Positions 9,231 through 18,770 of a stretch of DNA of 64,000 nt are shown here, piece by piece; within the stretch, counting starts at the first letter, position 1, and each line of letters starts with the position of its first letter. The translations under genes and the position numbers were made by a program. The notes below the pieces were generated by a model. It made no database searches. It saw nothing but the letters and a program-made list of their open reading frames with translations, and was not told where the DNA came from. The stretch lies in the NCBI RefSeq assembly GCF_029227915.1, contig NC_079880.1:12735501-12799500 (forward strand), given 5' to 3'. The DNA comes from Hydractinia symbiolongicarpus (Eukaryota; Cnidaria; Hydrozoa; Anthoathecata; Hydractiniidae).

Positions 9231-9584
9231 TTACCGCATTTTGAAAATACCGATATTTGGTTGGGTTTTACCATGGTGAGGCTCCGGATTAGCCACTGGC
9301 TTGTTGGGCTCATTTTTACCCCTTCCAAACAAATGCCAAACGCCTACTCCTATGGTAATCACGGCCAAACTCCCGATTCCATAAAGATATACATCCGTTG
9401 ACTTGCTGGAACCTGTCACAGGTTCTTTATCATCATGCCAAGGTTATTTGTCCACGTTCTTCTGTAGGTTAACTTTGTTCTTCTGGTTCCATTCCGCAAG
9501 TCTTTTACCTGCAACAACACGACCCTAATTCTTTGGTGGTTTTGTTAGAACCCTCTCCTCTTGCTTTTGTTCCTCTTCACTCGT
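9231..9584 (-). pseudogene. Membrane protein with Lys/Asn-rich ectodomain, disrupted in copy A
   Basis: The intact part in copy A begins at about 9419 and has one membrane segment (VYLYGIGSLAVITIGVGVWH) followed by a basic, Asn/Pro-rich tail. The same frame continues upstream through EWNQKNK and a Gln/Glu-rich start, but with in-frame stops near 9532 and 9445. Copy B is open over the whole 118 codons. No ATG begins the frame, and it overlaps the stop of the 197-residue gene upstream. The two may have been one longer protein split by an old frameshift. Confidence 0.45.
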
Positions 9585-10170
9585 TTATCTTATAGGTCTC
9601 CGTCTCCTCCACCTTTTTCTCCGCCTCCTTCTGTTTGGTACTGATATGTCGGGCTGTATGCCCAGCAATTAAAATAGGCGCAAGACACTTACCGAATGTA
9701 CGGTAGACCAGTATTCCCAAGTCCGCGAAGGAGTCTTTAATAATAGGGTCATTATTGATGTCATTTTTCAGGGCCTCAACGCTATCCCAATTTACAAAAT
9801 TGTTAACCAGGTAGGCATATAGGGAGACAGCATGGGTAGCCAGCGCCCTTGACGTCTTCTCCCCTTTTTCTTGAAGCTTACGTTGTACGTACTCGGCATG
9901 TACTTTTTCTACCACCTCATCGAGGGCCTTGTCAATGAACCCTTCCGTACATTTCCTGGGTAGGAGATGTCCTTTGCCCTTACGCAGGGCTTCTTTCAAA
10001 GCTTGGCGTTGATCAGCCGGCTTCTCGATATTTTCAAAAGATTCTGCAGAGCCTGTGTCGAATACCTGTGCGATATCAGACATCTTCTTTATTGTATATT
10101 GAAATTTTAGATAGAATAGTAGTATTATCACATAGGGTAGAATTACAGCAATATACAAACACACTTCCAT
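9577..10170 (-). CDS. Membrane-anchored helical protein (197 aa)
   Basis: The frame is intact in both copies. ATG 10170 follows gctataa. A strongly hydrophobic N-terminus (about residues 4-22, with AVILPYVIILLFYL) acts as a signal anchor. It is followed by a helical soluble domain (KMSDIAQVFDTG, RQALKEALRKGKGHLLP, KVHAEYVQRKLQEKGEK) and a weak hydrophobic stretch near residues 150-170. The C-terminus is charged. A close relative lies at 10753-11249 in the same element, so the gene was duplicated and shortened. Family unknown; a virion-membrane role is possible. Confidence 0.55.
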   Translation of the reverse strand: MEVCLYIAVILPYVIILLFYLKFQYTIKKMSDIAQVFDTGSAESFENIEKPADQRQALKEALRKGKGHLLPRKCTEGFIDKALDEVVEKVHAEYVQRKLQEKGEKTSRALATHAVSLYAYLVNNFVNWDSVEALKNDINNDPIIKDSFADLGILVYRTFGKCLAPILIAGHTARHISTKQKEAEKKVEETETYKINE

Positions 10171-10240
10171 TTATAGCAAGTGTGTTTGATCAACCGCACC
10201 AGGCTACATTCTACTCGGAAATATATCGATGGCCCTTTGT

Positions 10241-10711
10241 TTAGTTATCTAAAACCCACATGGGCTGCATGTTAGTGTAGTGCAGTCTTTTCAATTGTTC
10301 TTCCTTGCTAGGATATTCCCCATTCTCCCTATGCTTTAGTGGTACCTTGTGATCAAACTGCCACTGCCTTCGGTTTCCCCAGTTCATATCGCCTTTAAAA
10401 TGGGCCTGGATGTGCTTCATGAAAGTTACAGTATTGCACCCTATATATTCTGTGGAGGCAATCTCTGTATCATAAGTTAGGGCATTACGAATCCTGGCTA
10501 GAATTAAGCTATACTGAAGAGCAGGGCGATCGCATGTTGGACATTGGCGTCTTCGTTTTTTATGTGGGCACTTGGCACGTTCCTGCGACAACCTATTACT
10601 ATTGCGACATTTGATGCATTGCCTTGTTTGTTGTCTGTTACGTTGGATCACCCCGAAGTTGCATAGTTGTAGAGTTTCCTTACAGTTTGTGCATTTCCTG
10701 GTTCCCTCCAT
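10241..10711 (-). CDS. HNH-type endonuclease with N-terminal Cys-rich part (156 aa)
   Basis: The frame is intact in copy A. The N-terminal half has CTNCKETLQLC, CIKCRN and CPHKKRRRQCPTC, three probable zinc knuckles. The C-terminal half has the pattern of HNH-like proteins of giant viruses and phages: YIGCNTVTFMKHIQAHF, then WQFDHKVPL with the DH pair, then LHYTNMQPMW. The product probably cleaves or binds DNA; homing, recombination or repair are options. ATG 10711 lies just behind the 32-bp palindrome at 10716-10747. Copy B carries one nonsense change in the same gene. Confidence 0.7.
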   Translation of the reverse strand: MEGTRKCTNCKETLQLCNFGVIQRNRQQTRQCIKCRNSNRLSQERAKCPHKKRRRQCPTCDRPALQYSLILARIRNALTYDTEIASTEYIGCNTVTFMKHIQAHFKGDMNWGNRRQWQFDHKVPLKHRENGEYPSKEEQLKRLHYTNMQPMWVLDN

Positions 10712-10715
10712 ATTG

Positions 10716-10747
10716 ATTTGTATTTGCCCCCGGGTGCAAATACAAAT
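10716..10747 (-). promoter_or_regulatory. Perfect-armed 32-bp palindrome before HNH start
   Basis: Two exact 12-base arms (atttgtatttgc and gcaaatacaaat) flank an 8-base GC-rich centre, four bases from the HNH ATG at 10711. A sister element precedes the other HNH gene start at 5811. It is probably an operator, promoter or RNA hairpin control element. Confidence 0.6.
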
Positions 10748-10752
10748 TTTGG

Positions 10753-11249
10753 TCTATACCTACCATGCGCCCGCAACAACAACAGCGATCGTTGCCATTT
10801 TTTGTTTACTCTTCTTGCAGTCTTTGCATCGAGGTCTTATCCTTTCATGAGGGCATATTTGACTTCCCCCGCACTCTTTACAGATGGATCTCCTCCTTTC
10901 ATGCTGGCACAGAGACTGATAACATGGGTGGATAGTGCCCTGGCCGTCTTCTCCACTTTTTCCTAAAGCTCGCGTTGTATGTAATCGGTATGGACTTTGT
11001 CGATGGCCTCATCAGGGGCCTTGTCAACAAACCTCTCAGTACACTTCTTTGGCAAAAGGTCCCCTTTACCTTTGCGTAAAGCCTCCTTTAAAATTGACGT
11101 TTATCGATGGGCTTTTCAATATTTTCAAATTCTGCAGAGGCATTGTTGAATACTTGTGCAATGTCGAACATTCCTTTTATTATACGTCGATATCTGAGCA
11201 AGAAAAATGCGATCAGGGCATAGGGAATGAGTATGGCTATTACAGACAT
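10753..11249 (-). pseudogene. Fusion of membrane/helical protein with zinc knuckles, frameshifted in copy A
   Basis: ATG 11249 follows gaataaaatagaggc. The first half is a diverged relative of the 197-residue membrane protein (hydrophobic N-terminus, MFDIAQVF and KEALRKGKG). In copy B the frame runs on into two knuckles of the CxH-RxxxCxxC type and ends with MATIAVVVAGAW, a relative of the small membrane protein at 5882. Copy A has a one-base loss near 11093 and a stop near 10963. The gene is therefore a patchwork of three modules that occur elsewhere in this element. Confidence 0.5.
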
Positions 11250-11258
11250 GCCTCTATT

Positions 11259-14200
11259 TTATTCCCCTGTGGATGCTAGGCGGTAGTGGCCTCTGGCAAG
11301 CGTTGTAATCTGGTCCGGTTGTACGATACGTTTATCGTCTGCCCTGCTGAGTGCCAACTTGTTCACCTCTTCGGTATAGACCTTATGGCCTTTGTTTTAA
11401 ATAAGCACTTGGCCTTTGTAGATGTCAAAGCCCTCTTCCAGACACCGCTTGTAGTCATCGAAGGTTATCGACTTCTTGGTTGCGCATCTTTTGACGCCCT
11501 TCGCTTTCCTGTCACCGCCATCTTTGGTAAGTCTCTTATAGGCATAGAGTTTGGCTCTGAGGGTGACGTACTCTGTCATGATTTTGCCGCCTAATTCATC
11601 CTTCATCAAACCTACCACCTTCTTGTTCTTCCCTATAGGGAGAGGCCTTCCTTAATTGATATCAAAAGCACTTGTATCGAAGCGTGCCTCAACATCGTTT
11701 CCAATATCCTCATAAAAGTCGTGGGTTCGTATATGGTACACAAAGCTGTCCGTATCCATGTAACAGATCCGCAGATTGCTACCGTACTTAACCTGCATGT
11801 AGTTATAATGGAATTCATACATCACCTTTTTTGACATGTCCAATATAGTCTGGCCTATATATACGGGCTTATTTATCTTGACGTCGGTCTTGCCACACCT
11901 ATCAGATGCTCCCTGAACCTGCTACCACCCTTGAAATTTGGTTTCATTGCAAGCTTCATATATTTGTCCTCATTGGTGACAAGCTGGATGTTGCGGTGGT
12001 TCCGGATATCGTTTTGCTGAAGACGCTGAAATTTATCAGCTTATAAAAATCTTTTTCAAACTCGTTCTTCGCGTTCGTTCTCAAATTTGTGTTGTGATCG
12101 ATGTACCCTTTCAACCATGCCTTCTGATTGAATCGGATAACCCTTTGTACTTTCTTGAGCTCAAGCCCGTGCTTTAGAGCCTCGTGAAGTGCCCTAATAT
12201 GTACCACATATTTCCGCCTGTCCTCCAAATTCGGTACTAATTAACTTGTGGACTGTCCTGTGTTCAGGCAGGAACGGCAGCTCATTATGTTTATCGTGTA
12301 ACTTTTTAGTGTAATCGATATCTGCCTCTAATATGTACCCATGCTTGTTGTCAACAACGGGCTTTCCAATCCGCCTTTCAGTGAATGCATCAACATTCCG
12401 CACACATTTAAAGCCATCTGTTGGGAGATCCTGTCTCATCGCCCAGCCATATAGATTATTGGCGTCCAGATATTGGAGGTAGGAGGACTCCTCATTGGGG
12501 TTATACTGCTCTCCCATGTACTTGTTATTGGCTTTGGCATACCAGTGTACGGCCTGAGTTATACCTCCTCGGATACCTTTTTCGAACATCAGGAACATGT
12601 CGGGATCGGTGAGAAGCTCTAGCGTTATACCCGTAAATTTCAGGGCTGCCTTCCAGGCCAACCCGGGTGCAGAGTAGAATAGCAGCTAATAGCAGGACGT
12701 CTGTTGTCAGGTACACATCCTGGTAGTCTCCCATGGTAACATCATCACTCCCTGGGGTAATACAATTCCATACCATTTTAGCGTATTGATAATCCTCATC
12801 GCTTATCCCATCCATATTAAGCTTGCTGTAGAAGGCCTCCTTGAGAGGTAACTCTGTCTCCTCAAATCGCTGCCATCCATCCATGTATTCATAGGGGTAC
12901 ACGCCCTTTCTGCGCATGAGCTTAAACAAGTCATCCTTGGTAAAAAACCAACGAAGATTTTTACACTGGTCATCGCTGAGGTTGCTTGCCAATTTTTTCG
13001 GTGATGATGCCATGAATCGGCAACTATCGATAAACCGTATCTCTATGGTCTTGTACCTTTCCCCGTCACCATATGCCATACCTCCAAGGGGTACCTTATT
13101 TTTGACATTAAAAGAGATGTACTTCTCTGTATTTTTCGCAATACACCCGATGTCCTGAGTGTCGTACTTCTCGCTGAATTCCCGTATGAAGAGATGGGCA
13201 CCCCGAAAGGTTATGGAAGATCACTGGGATATGGCTGGCTATCTTGTATTTGAGGTTGCATATTGCGTGCGCTGCGCCTCTATACAGACCTGTATAGTGG
13301 CAGTGATCCCTGACCTTACGGTTATTCTCATAGTTATCAAAGGGTTTCAGGCAGATATGACAGTGCGTGGCCTCATCATGTTCCCTTTTTAGGACCTCCA
13401 TTAGTTTGGTCATGGGTTGCTGTGGGTAGGTATAATATAGTCTTTTTACCTCATTCTCTGGGTGGTTCACGAAGCGGGTGACGCTGTCCTCCCCCTTATA
13501 GACTTTTGAAGGATCCAGTACATCACCATAAGCAAAGATACTATAGGTGCACCAGCCACATGGTACATGCTTGCTTAGCCTTTCCGTCTTGGTATCCCTT
13601 GCATCTTCTACCGGGACTAGCAGACTCTCGAAGTCTGCATATATGGCAAAGGATACCTTGAATTGCTGTTGGCCATCCCTATAATATAGCCACTTTTTAG
13701 CCTCATTTGGCATTGTGATCTTGACTGCCTCGTGATCGATGCAGTACCTATAGTGCTTGTCCCTCGATTCAGCCGTGGGAAAACCCTGTTGACATGAAAG
13801 GCAGAAGTGCATTGGGTTCCTATTCTTTGAAGTCTCCTTACCCAGGAGCCTGGACAGGCTTTTGACTGCCGTATAGTGGGTCTTTTTATCATTGGTGATC
13901 AGCAATAGGGTCACCACCTTGGTACGCCCGTTATGTACTGATCGACGTAGGATGTTGATTCTCTTTCCATCTATATACAGAACATTTACCACAATGTCGG
14001 GGTTATTCGCCTCAAATTTGTATATGGATTTGATACTTGTTGGGAACTCTATACCATCCCAATTATAAAGGTCTACATGATGCTTCAGCTTGCTTATTCT
14101 TTGTGGATCTTTTTTAATCTCATCATGATGCAGGGATGCAGGGATGCTATAATAGCCCACTTGAAACACTCCTCATCCTCATTTTTTGGGTTAATAATTG

Positions 14201-14420
14201 CCTTCTTAGAAGCTACCCATTTTGGTAGTTCAACATACGGTGAACCTCTCGTTAACCGTAGAGTATGGAAGTCTACATCAAGATATAGGATTTTAGATAT
14301 TGTAAAGTCACTCCGGGGCAGTGCCAGATTTTCCAAACCTGTTTTAATTTGGGCAAACATCCTATCCAGCACATCGTCCACGCCGCTACGAATGACATAT
14401 GCAAAGCGAGCCAGCCCGCC
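11259..14420 (-). pseudogene. polB: Protein-primed family B DNA polymerase (pPolB), disrupted
   Basis: This is the Polinton replicative polymerase. In order from the 5' end (14.4 kb) it shows a conserved N-terminal region (KKAIINPKNEDEECFKWA), Cys/His clusters (CLSCQQGF and HICLKPF, then DHCHYTGLYRGAAH), an exonuclease motif (YADFESLLVP, near 13630), the motif-A region (YLDANNLYGWAM, near 12450) and the motif-C region (CYMDTDSF, 11742-11765). Frame changes occur near 14130, 13100, 12650, 12230 and 11900. An in-frame TAA at 11397-11399 precedes the C-terminus, whose last stop is TAA 11259-11261. The 5' end is cut by the repeat junction near 14.40 kb. Confidence 0.9.
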
Positions 14421-14660
14421 TAGGCGAGATGAAATTAACAATAGATTTAAAAAAATTCTCAGCAATTATTTAAAGTTTGAAATATATTCTTTTGTCTTCA
14501 TTGTTTATGAAACTTTTGTGAAATGTAAACAACTTTTCCATCCCGGCTGGCCGAGATGTAAAAAACTTCATATGAACACGAGATGAAAATCACCTCGGCT
14601 ACCCGAGCCAACCCGCCTAACCGAGCCAGCCCGCGTCCATGTGAACACCCCCTGAGACGC
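14400..14660 (+). repeat. Repeat with recurring CGAGCCAGCCCGCCTA motif
   Basis: The GC-rich motif gagccagcccgcctaggcgagatg is met at 14407-14431. Related forms follow at about 14545-14560 and twice at 14600-14640, spaced by AT-rich sequence. The block begins where the polymerase loses its 5' end and continues into the retropepsin frame. Such motifs are typical of dispersed animal repeats. Copy B has the same block at 40571-40830. Confidence 0.5.
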
Positions 14661-15198
14661 TGCTATAAGTGCAACGAACAAGGGTATATTGCGAAAAACT
14701 GTAAAAATGACCCTACAACGAGTTCATTAGCAGCCGGAAAAGGTGATGCAGATATAGCTGAAATTGGCCCAGATCAACTGACGATGGTTAAAATTATATT
14801 TGGAGGTAAATTAATTAACTTTTTGTATGATACAGGGTCACAATTTACGATTATTACCAAGAGGACATATAAAAGTTTGGCTCACAAGCCACCACTTATG
14901 CCTATAGGTCGAAACGGATCAGGAGTGTACGGAAATAAATTTTCATGAGGGGATGACATATTTAAATTTAAGGTTTGAATGAAACAGTGGATGAGAGTTC
15001 GTGTTGGAGTACGAGCCGGTTTTGGCTTCTGCGGCTGTTGAGGGTAATATATTTGGCGCCAAGACCGAAAATAAGTTTAAGAGTTGTACGAGACATCTAG
15101 GAAATATTTCGATTATTTATACGACCAAAAATGATGAGAAAGTTCGCTTGACGTGTTTTAAAGAAAAATCGCTCTCCACCGCCGCATTTGTAAAGTAG
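14583..15198 (+). pseudogene. Zinc-knuckle/retropepsin fragment of a retroelement
   Basis: From ATG 14583 the frame encodes a CCHC zinc knuckle (CYKCNEQGYIAKNC; copy B has CYKCNQQGHIAKNC) and then an aspartic-protease active site (FLYDTGSQFTII). It breaks near 14945, where copy A lacks two bases compared with B. It resumes at about 15001 (EYEPVLASAAVEG) to a stop at 15196-15198. The order gag knuckle then protease fits an LTR-type retroelement, but no reverse transcriptase, integrase or LTR is nearby, so this is a fragment. In copy A the knuckle His is Tyr, which would weaken zinc binding. Confidence 0.65.
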
Positions 15199-15344
15199 CC
15201 AGAGCAACCGTTATTCAGCATGGTAGTATACAGGTGGTAAAGAGCAAAATTGGTAATGCCCAAAGTCTGCGATCACAACTAACAGAAAATGATTTCTTTT
15301 GTTTAGAAGATAGTTCAGAAAATGTAGACATTTTTGAGTGAGAG

Positions 15345-16385
15345 AATGCGTGTACCCTTAGGCCCATTTGATTTTCAATTTAATTGAAAATCAAAAATCG
15401 AAATGTTGGTACTAATTCATGTTTTTTGAATTTCGAAATTAAAAATTTATAAACTAAAATTCAAATATTTTAAAAGAAAAAAAATTTGAAAATTGAAAAT
15501 CAAAAACTAAAAATCAAAAATTAAAAATCATTTTTGTTCTTTCGCGATCAAGTATGATGCAATGAACCAACAGGTTCTTTTTAACCAACCCACTGTACTC
15601 CTGCATAGAGTTTTTTTTATTAGGAGCGTTTCATAAGGAGCTGAGATTGGTGTCCAAAGTTTTCAGGAAGTCCTGAGACTGCCAGGCAGATATATTCTTT
15701 TTATTACCATTATCGTTTCAATTGACTTTTGTTTGATATGCATCTATTCTCTTGGATTTCTTTTGTTAAAAAAGATCTGGAAATAAAAGTTTATGCTAAT
15801 CTAAGAAGTGTTGAGATCAAATATTTACAGAGTCCCTTAATTTTATAGGAGAAATTTAAAAAATGTAACTACACGAAACAGAAGCAAAATTAATATTCAT
15901 TCTTCTTAAATCTTCTTTTTGGTTTAAAACATTTGTTGACATTCATCGACAGTCTATTATTGAACACAATATATGACGGTCTATTATTGGTATAATATTT
16001 TCAATTTCCGATTAACATTCGGATGTAATAAAGTCTGACCTAGAGGACAGGTTTGATACGAATCTCGCCCTTTATTTTGACCATGTCCCTATACAAGAAC
16101 CCAGGACGCCTGGGGAGGAGACCGGTTTGACGGTTAACCGATGTGTCGCGTGCGTAATAAAACTTAAAATTGAAAAGCAAAATTTGAATTTGAGTTTTCA
16201 TTTATTGTTTTTTGATCCCTTTTGAGTTTTAAATTTTCAAATTAAATTGAAATTCAAAAATCATTAAATAATTTTGGTTTTGGAATTGCAAATTAAATTA
16301 AATTAAAAATCAAAATTAGCCATTATTTCTGATTTTCAATTTTCAATTAAATTGAAAATCAAATGGCCCTAAGGGTACACGCATT
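15345..16385. mobile_element. Non-coding TIR transposon, about 1.04 kb
   Basis: Inverted termini start AATGCGTGTACCCTTAGG on the left and end in the complement at 16385, with about 45 matching bases (AATGCG, then GTACCC, then ATTTGATTTTCAATTTAATTG). The interior is AT-rich and has no transposase. A second copy of the right-end motif (gggtacacgcatt) lies at about 16439-16451, suggesting a nested or extended end. Only the left half remains in copy B. Confidence 0.7.
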
Positions 16386-16747
16386 GTTGCCTTTACTTTT
16401 AGTTCATAGAATTTACTTTAATGTAATTAAAAGAACTGGGTACACGCATTAGGTTCGTCTATGGCTATTCAGGTTCAGGATTTTTTTATATTCCGGCTTA
16501 GTCTTTCTTTTTATTCAGCATGTTTTGTTTTATTCAGCATTTTTTTTATTCAGCCATAGGAAATGCTATTCAGGCTCGGTACTCAGTCCCTTCATGGCGC
16601 GGAAAACCAGTTGGCGCGAATATAGATGCTGGTCTCCAATATGTACGGTGTTTGCGCAAACGCAGCAGAGAATAGACCAATGAACATGGACTCGACGTGT
16701 TAGATTTGTTTAGGCTAGGGAGGGCACCACTCGTACTTCTTCGATAA
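16386..16747. other. Repeat-derived spacer with ttcagcat motifs
   Basis: The sequence holds ttattcagcat and gttcagg motifs. Their complements (tgctgaacctgaa) recur at 17690-17760, so the two sets form loose inverted repeats around the SINE. No gene is seen. Confidence 0.35.
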
Positions 16748-17024
16748 GCGTAGATGGTGTAGTGGTAGTGCATTCGACTTGTAATCATAAGGTTTCAGGT
16801 TCGAGTCCCAACTCCGGCGCACTTTAAATGCTGTGTTGTCTGCCCATTTGGTGCCATCTCCTGGCCGCTAGCCGGCTTGTGTGACAGGCAAGCTAGTGAG
16901 AGTAATGCTATACATACCTCTGGCGGTAATGTAATATAGTTACAGTCGGAGGGAAGAAAGAGCCAACCGTTAGGATGGAATCTCCAACGACGTTAAAACT
17001 TCCCGTAACTTACTTACTTACTTA
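16748..17024 (+). mobile_element. tRNA-derived SINE
   Basis: A tRNA-like head has a box A (tggtgtagtgg, 16755-16765) and a box B (ggttcgagtcc, 16798-16808) at normal spacing. The acceptor and T stems do not pair well, so this is not a working tRNA gene. A body of about 200 bases follows, ending in a ttac-repeat tail (17004-17022). It is absent from copy B, which has a deletion here. Confidence 0.65.
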
Positions 17025-17819
17025 ACTGCCATACAAGTACGTTTTACCCGCCCATATTAGTCCTGACCGAGCACTGGACCCCATATCGTCCAGCCGCAAC
17101 ATCAAAAGTCTTCTACACGATGGCAGCTTTATAATAGTTTTCGCATTGTAAAGATACTAATTAATCGCAAAAATTCATCTATGCCGTCATTCATGACGAA
17201 ACTGTAGTGTCCATCTATGTGCCAGAGACAGTCTCGGATTTTTTGGATCGATGTCGGGTAGAATTTTTTGATTACGGCGTTGTTGGACTGTACGACCAAG
17301 CGACTTTAAATGGCCAAACATTATGAATTACCATGATTCAAAATAAAATTTGACATGATATTGCGCAATTCATTTTTGGAAATATCAAAGAATCTACTCA
17401 TTTCCTCCAAGCCATACTCTCTTACCCTTCTGTAAATCATACCTCTAGAAACTAGCATATCTGCAGTTGTTGACTAGGAAGTCCTAAATTGCGGAGACTG
17501 GATATCAACTTAACCCCACCAAAAGGAACACAGAAGTTTCTGGCAAACCGTCTGCGGTTAGGTCCGCCACTATTAATAACTTGCATGACCACGAGAAATC
17601 AAAGAAATAATAATCGATACCAGAACAGCCCCTTGTTTTTTAATTAAAAAAAACAACAAAATGTTTCACTAGATGATGAAAAAACAATGCTGAACGTGAA
17701 TGTATGCTAAACCTGAATATAACAAAATGCTGAACCTGAAAAGTAATGGCTGAACCTGATTCCAAAATTCTGATCTAAATGTTGCTACAAAAAAAATTTA
17801 AAATTAAACTCGTTTATAA
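17025..17819. other. Non-coding, repeat-derived
   Basis: I see no convincing gene. The end (17690-17770) carries the inverted tgctgaacctgaa motifs. From about 17735 the sequence matches copy B again at about 42075. Confidence 0.4.
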
Positions 17820-18770
17820 TGGTTTGGAGGAAATTTATTAGTGTTTTTTCTACAGGCCACGATCGAGAACACAAGTCACTTGCAGACCAGTTAGAGAAAT
17901 GTCCTCAAAACGCTACGCAGCAAAATTGTAAATAAGCCTTTCCTTTTTTTAATTTTTGCCACTTGAAAACAAAATTTTTGCGGTCAGAATACTCATCGCG
18001 CCTTTTGATTGGTTACTTGTATCATTCTTTCTTATGTGACCATTATCGAAAAAACTTAATTCTTGTTTTGAGCTACGATCACCCGAACAAACATAATTAA
18101 ATTTCGTACTATTTAAGATTATTCGGTGGCACGTGGATTAATCCACAGATTTTCTCATCCTCTTTATAATGCGTTTTGTCCGTGTGTCTCGAACCTTGCA
18201 GTACCATTTCGCGCAGAGACAGACGACGGCTATTATTAAAGCGACGGTAAGAAGATTTGCTTCAATACGTTCGTTCAGAAGTTGCCACCATCAGCAGACT
18301 GTTTTTTGGAAAAAAAGACATTTTAACTTAGAAACTAATTAATATCAAAGATTGGTTAAAAATCTGTGGGGAAGTTGTGATGTCATTCCACTTTGCTGTT
18401 GTGCACATGTAAACAAATTATACAGAATTATTTTTTGTCTTATTTTGATTAGTCCAAAATCAAAATCAAGCGATTAAGGCGCCAAAGTCGGATTTAACTT
18501 TGTGACCTGAGGTGTAGCTCATTATTTGCGCCGAATCAGCGGCAATATCTTTCCACTGCGCATGCGTTTCGCCATATGAGTCGACGCTTTTTGCGCTATA
18601 GCGATAAAAGTTGAAGAAAATCATGTGGCAAACCATTTAATCTTTTAAAAGCATTGCAACTATACTTAAACCTAACCAGCTGCGTATGCAGCAGCAAAAG
18701 AAGATCAGCCCTGGGATCGAGGTTGTAGGCAGATGACGTCGCTCATTCTAGAAACTGTTTCACAATTAGA
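17820..18770. repeat. Dispersed repeat with CAACCTCG-type right end
   Basis: This matches 42510-43440, and its last 250 bases match 51410-51660. The right end reads ccctgggatcgaggttg (to about 18727), the complement of the left terminus seen at 42189 in copy B. A hairpin gtggattaatccac lies at about 18132-18145. Confidence 0.55.

Larger units (their letters stand above)
745..14420. mobile_element. Polinton/Maverick (adintovirus-like) element, copy A, decayed
   Basis: This block carries the hallmark Polinton set: RVE-type integrase, A32-type packaging ATPase and protein-primed family B DNA polymerase, with probable capsid and membrane genes and small accessory genes. The genes are packed tightly in both orientations, with overlaps of a few bases. 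Most long genes have frameshifts, in-frame stops or deletions, so the element is dead. No terminal inverted repeats were found. The right edge is an abrupt join to GC-richer repeat sequence near 14.40 kb that truncates the start of the polymerase. The outer limits are approximate. Confidence 0.85.

Noticed and set aside
10572-11594. Plus-strand frames of 80-114 codons
   Set aside because: They lie opposite the HNH gene, the fusion gene and the polymerase, which have motifs on the minus strand. They are shadows.
13159-13392. Plus-strand frame opposite the polymerase
   Set aside because: The minus strand carries recognisable polymerase Cys/His motifs; the plus frame shows none.
745-14420. An intact, mobile Polinton
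   Set aside because: Integrase, ATPase, probable capsid and polymerase are all disrupted and no terminal repeats are visible.
16748-16820. tRNA-Thr gene (TGT anticodon)
   Set aside because: Boxes A and B are good but the acceptor and T stems do not pair, and a SINE body and ttac tail follow, so it is a SINE head.
18132-18160. Helitron 3' end at the gtggattaatccac hairpin
   Set aside because: No CTAG or CTRR follows within 15 bases, so only a family-like hairpin can be claimed. The same holds near 42820 and 55031.
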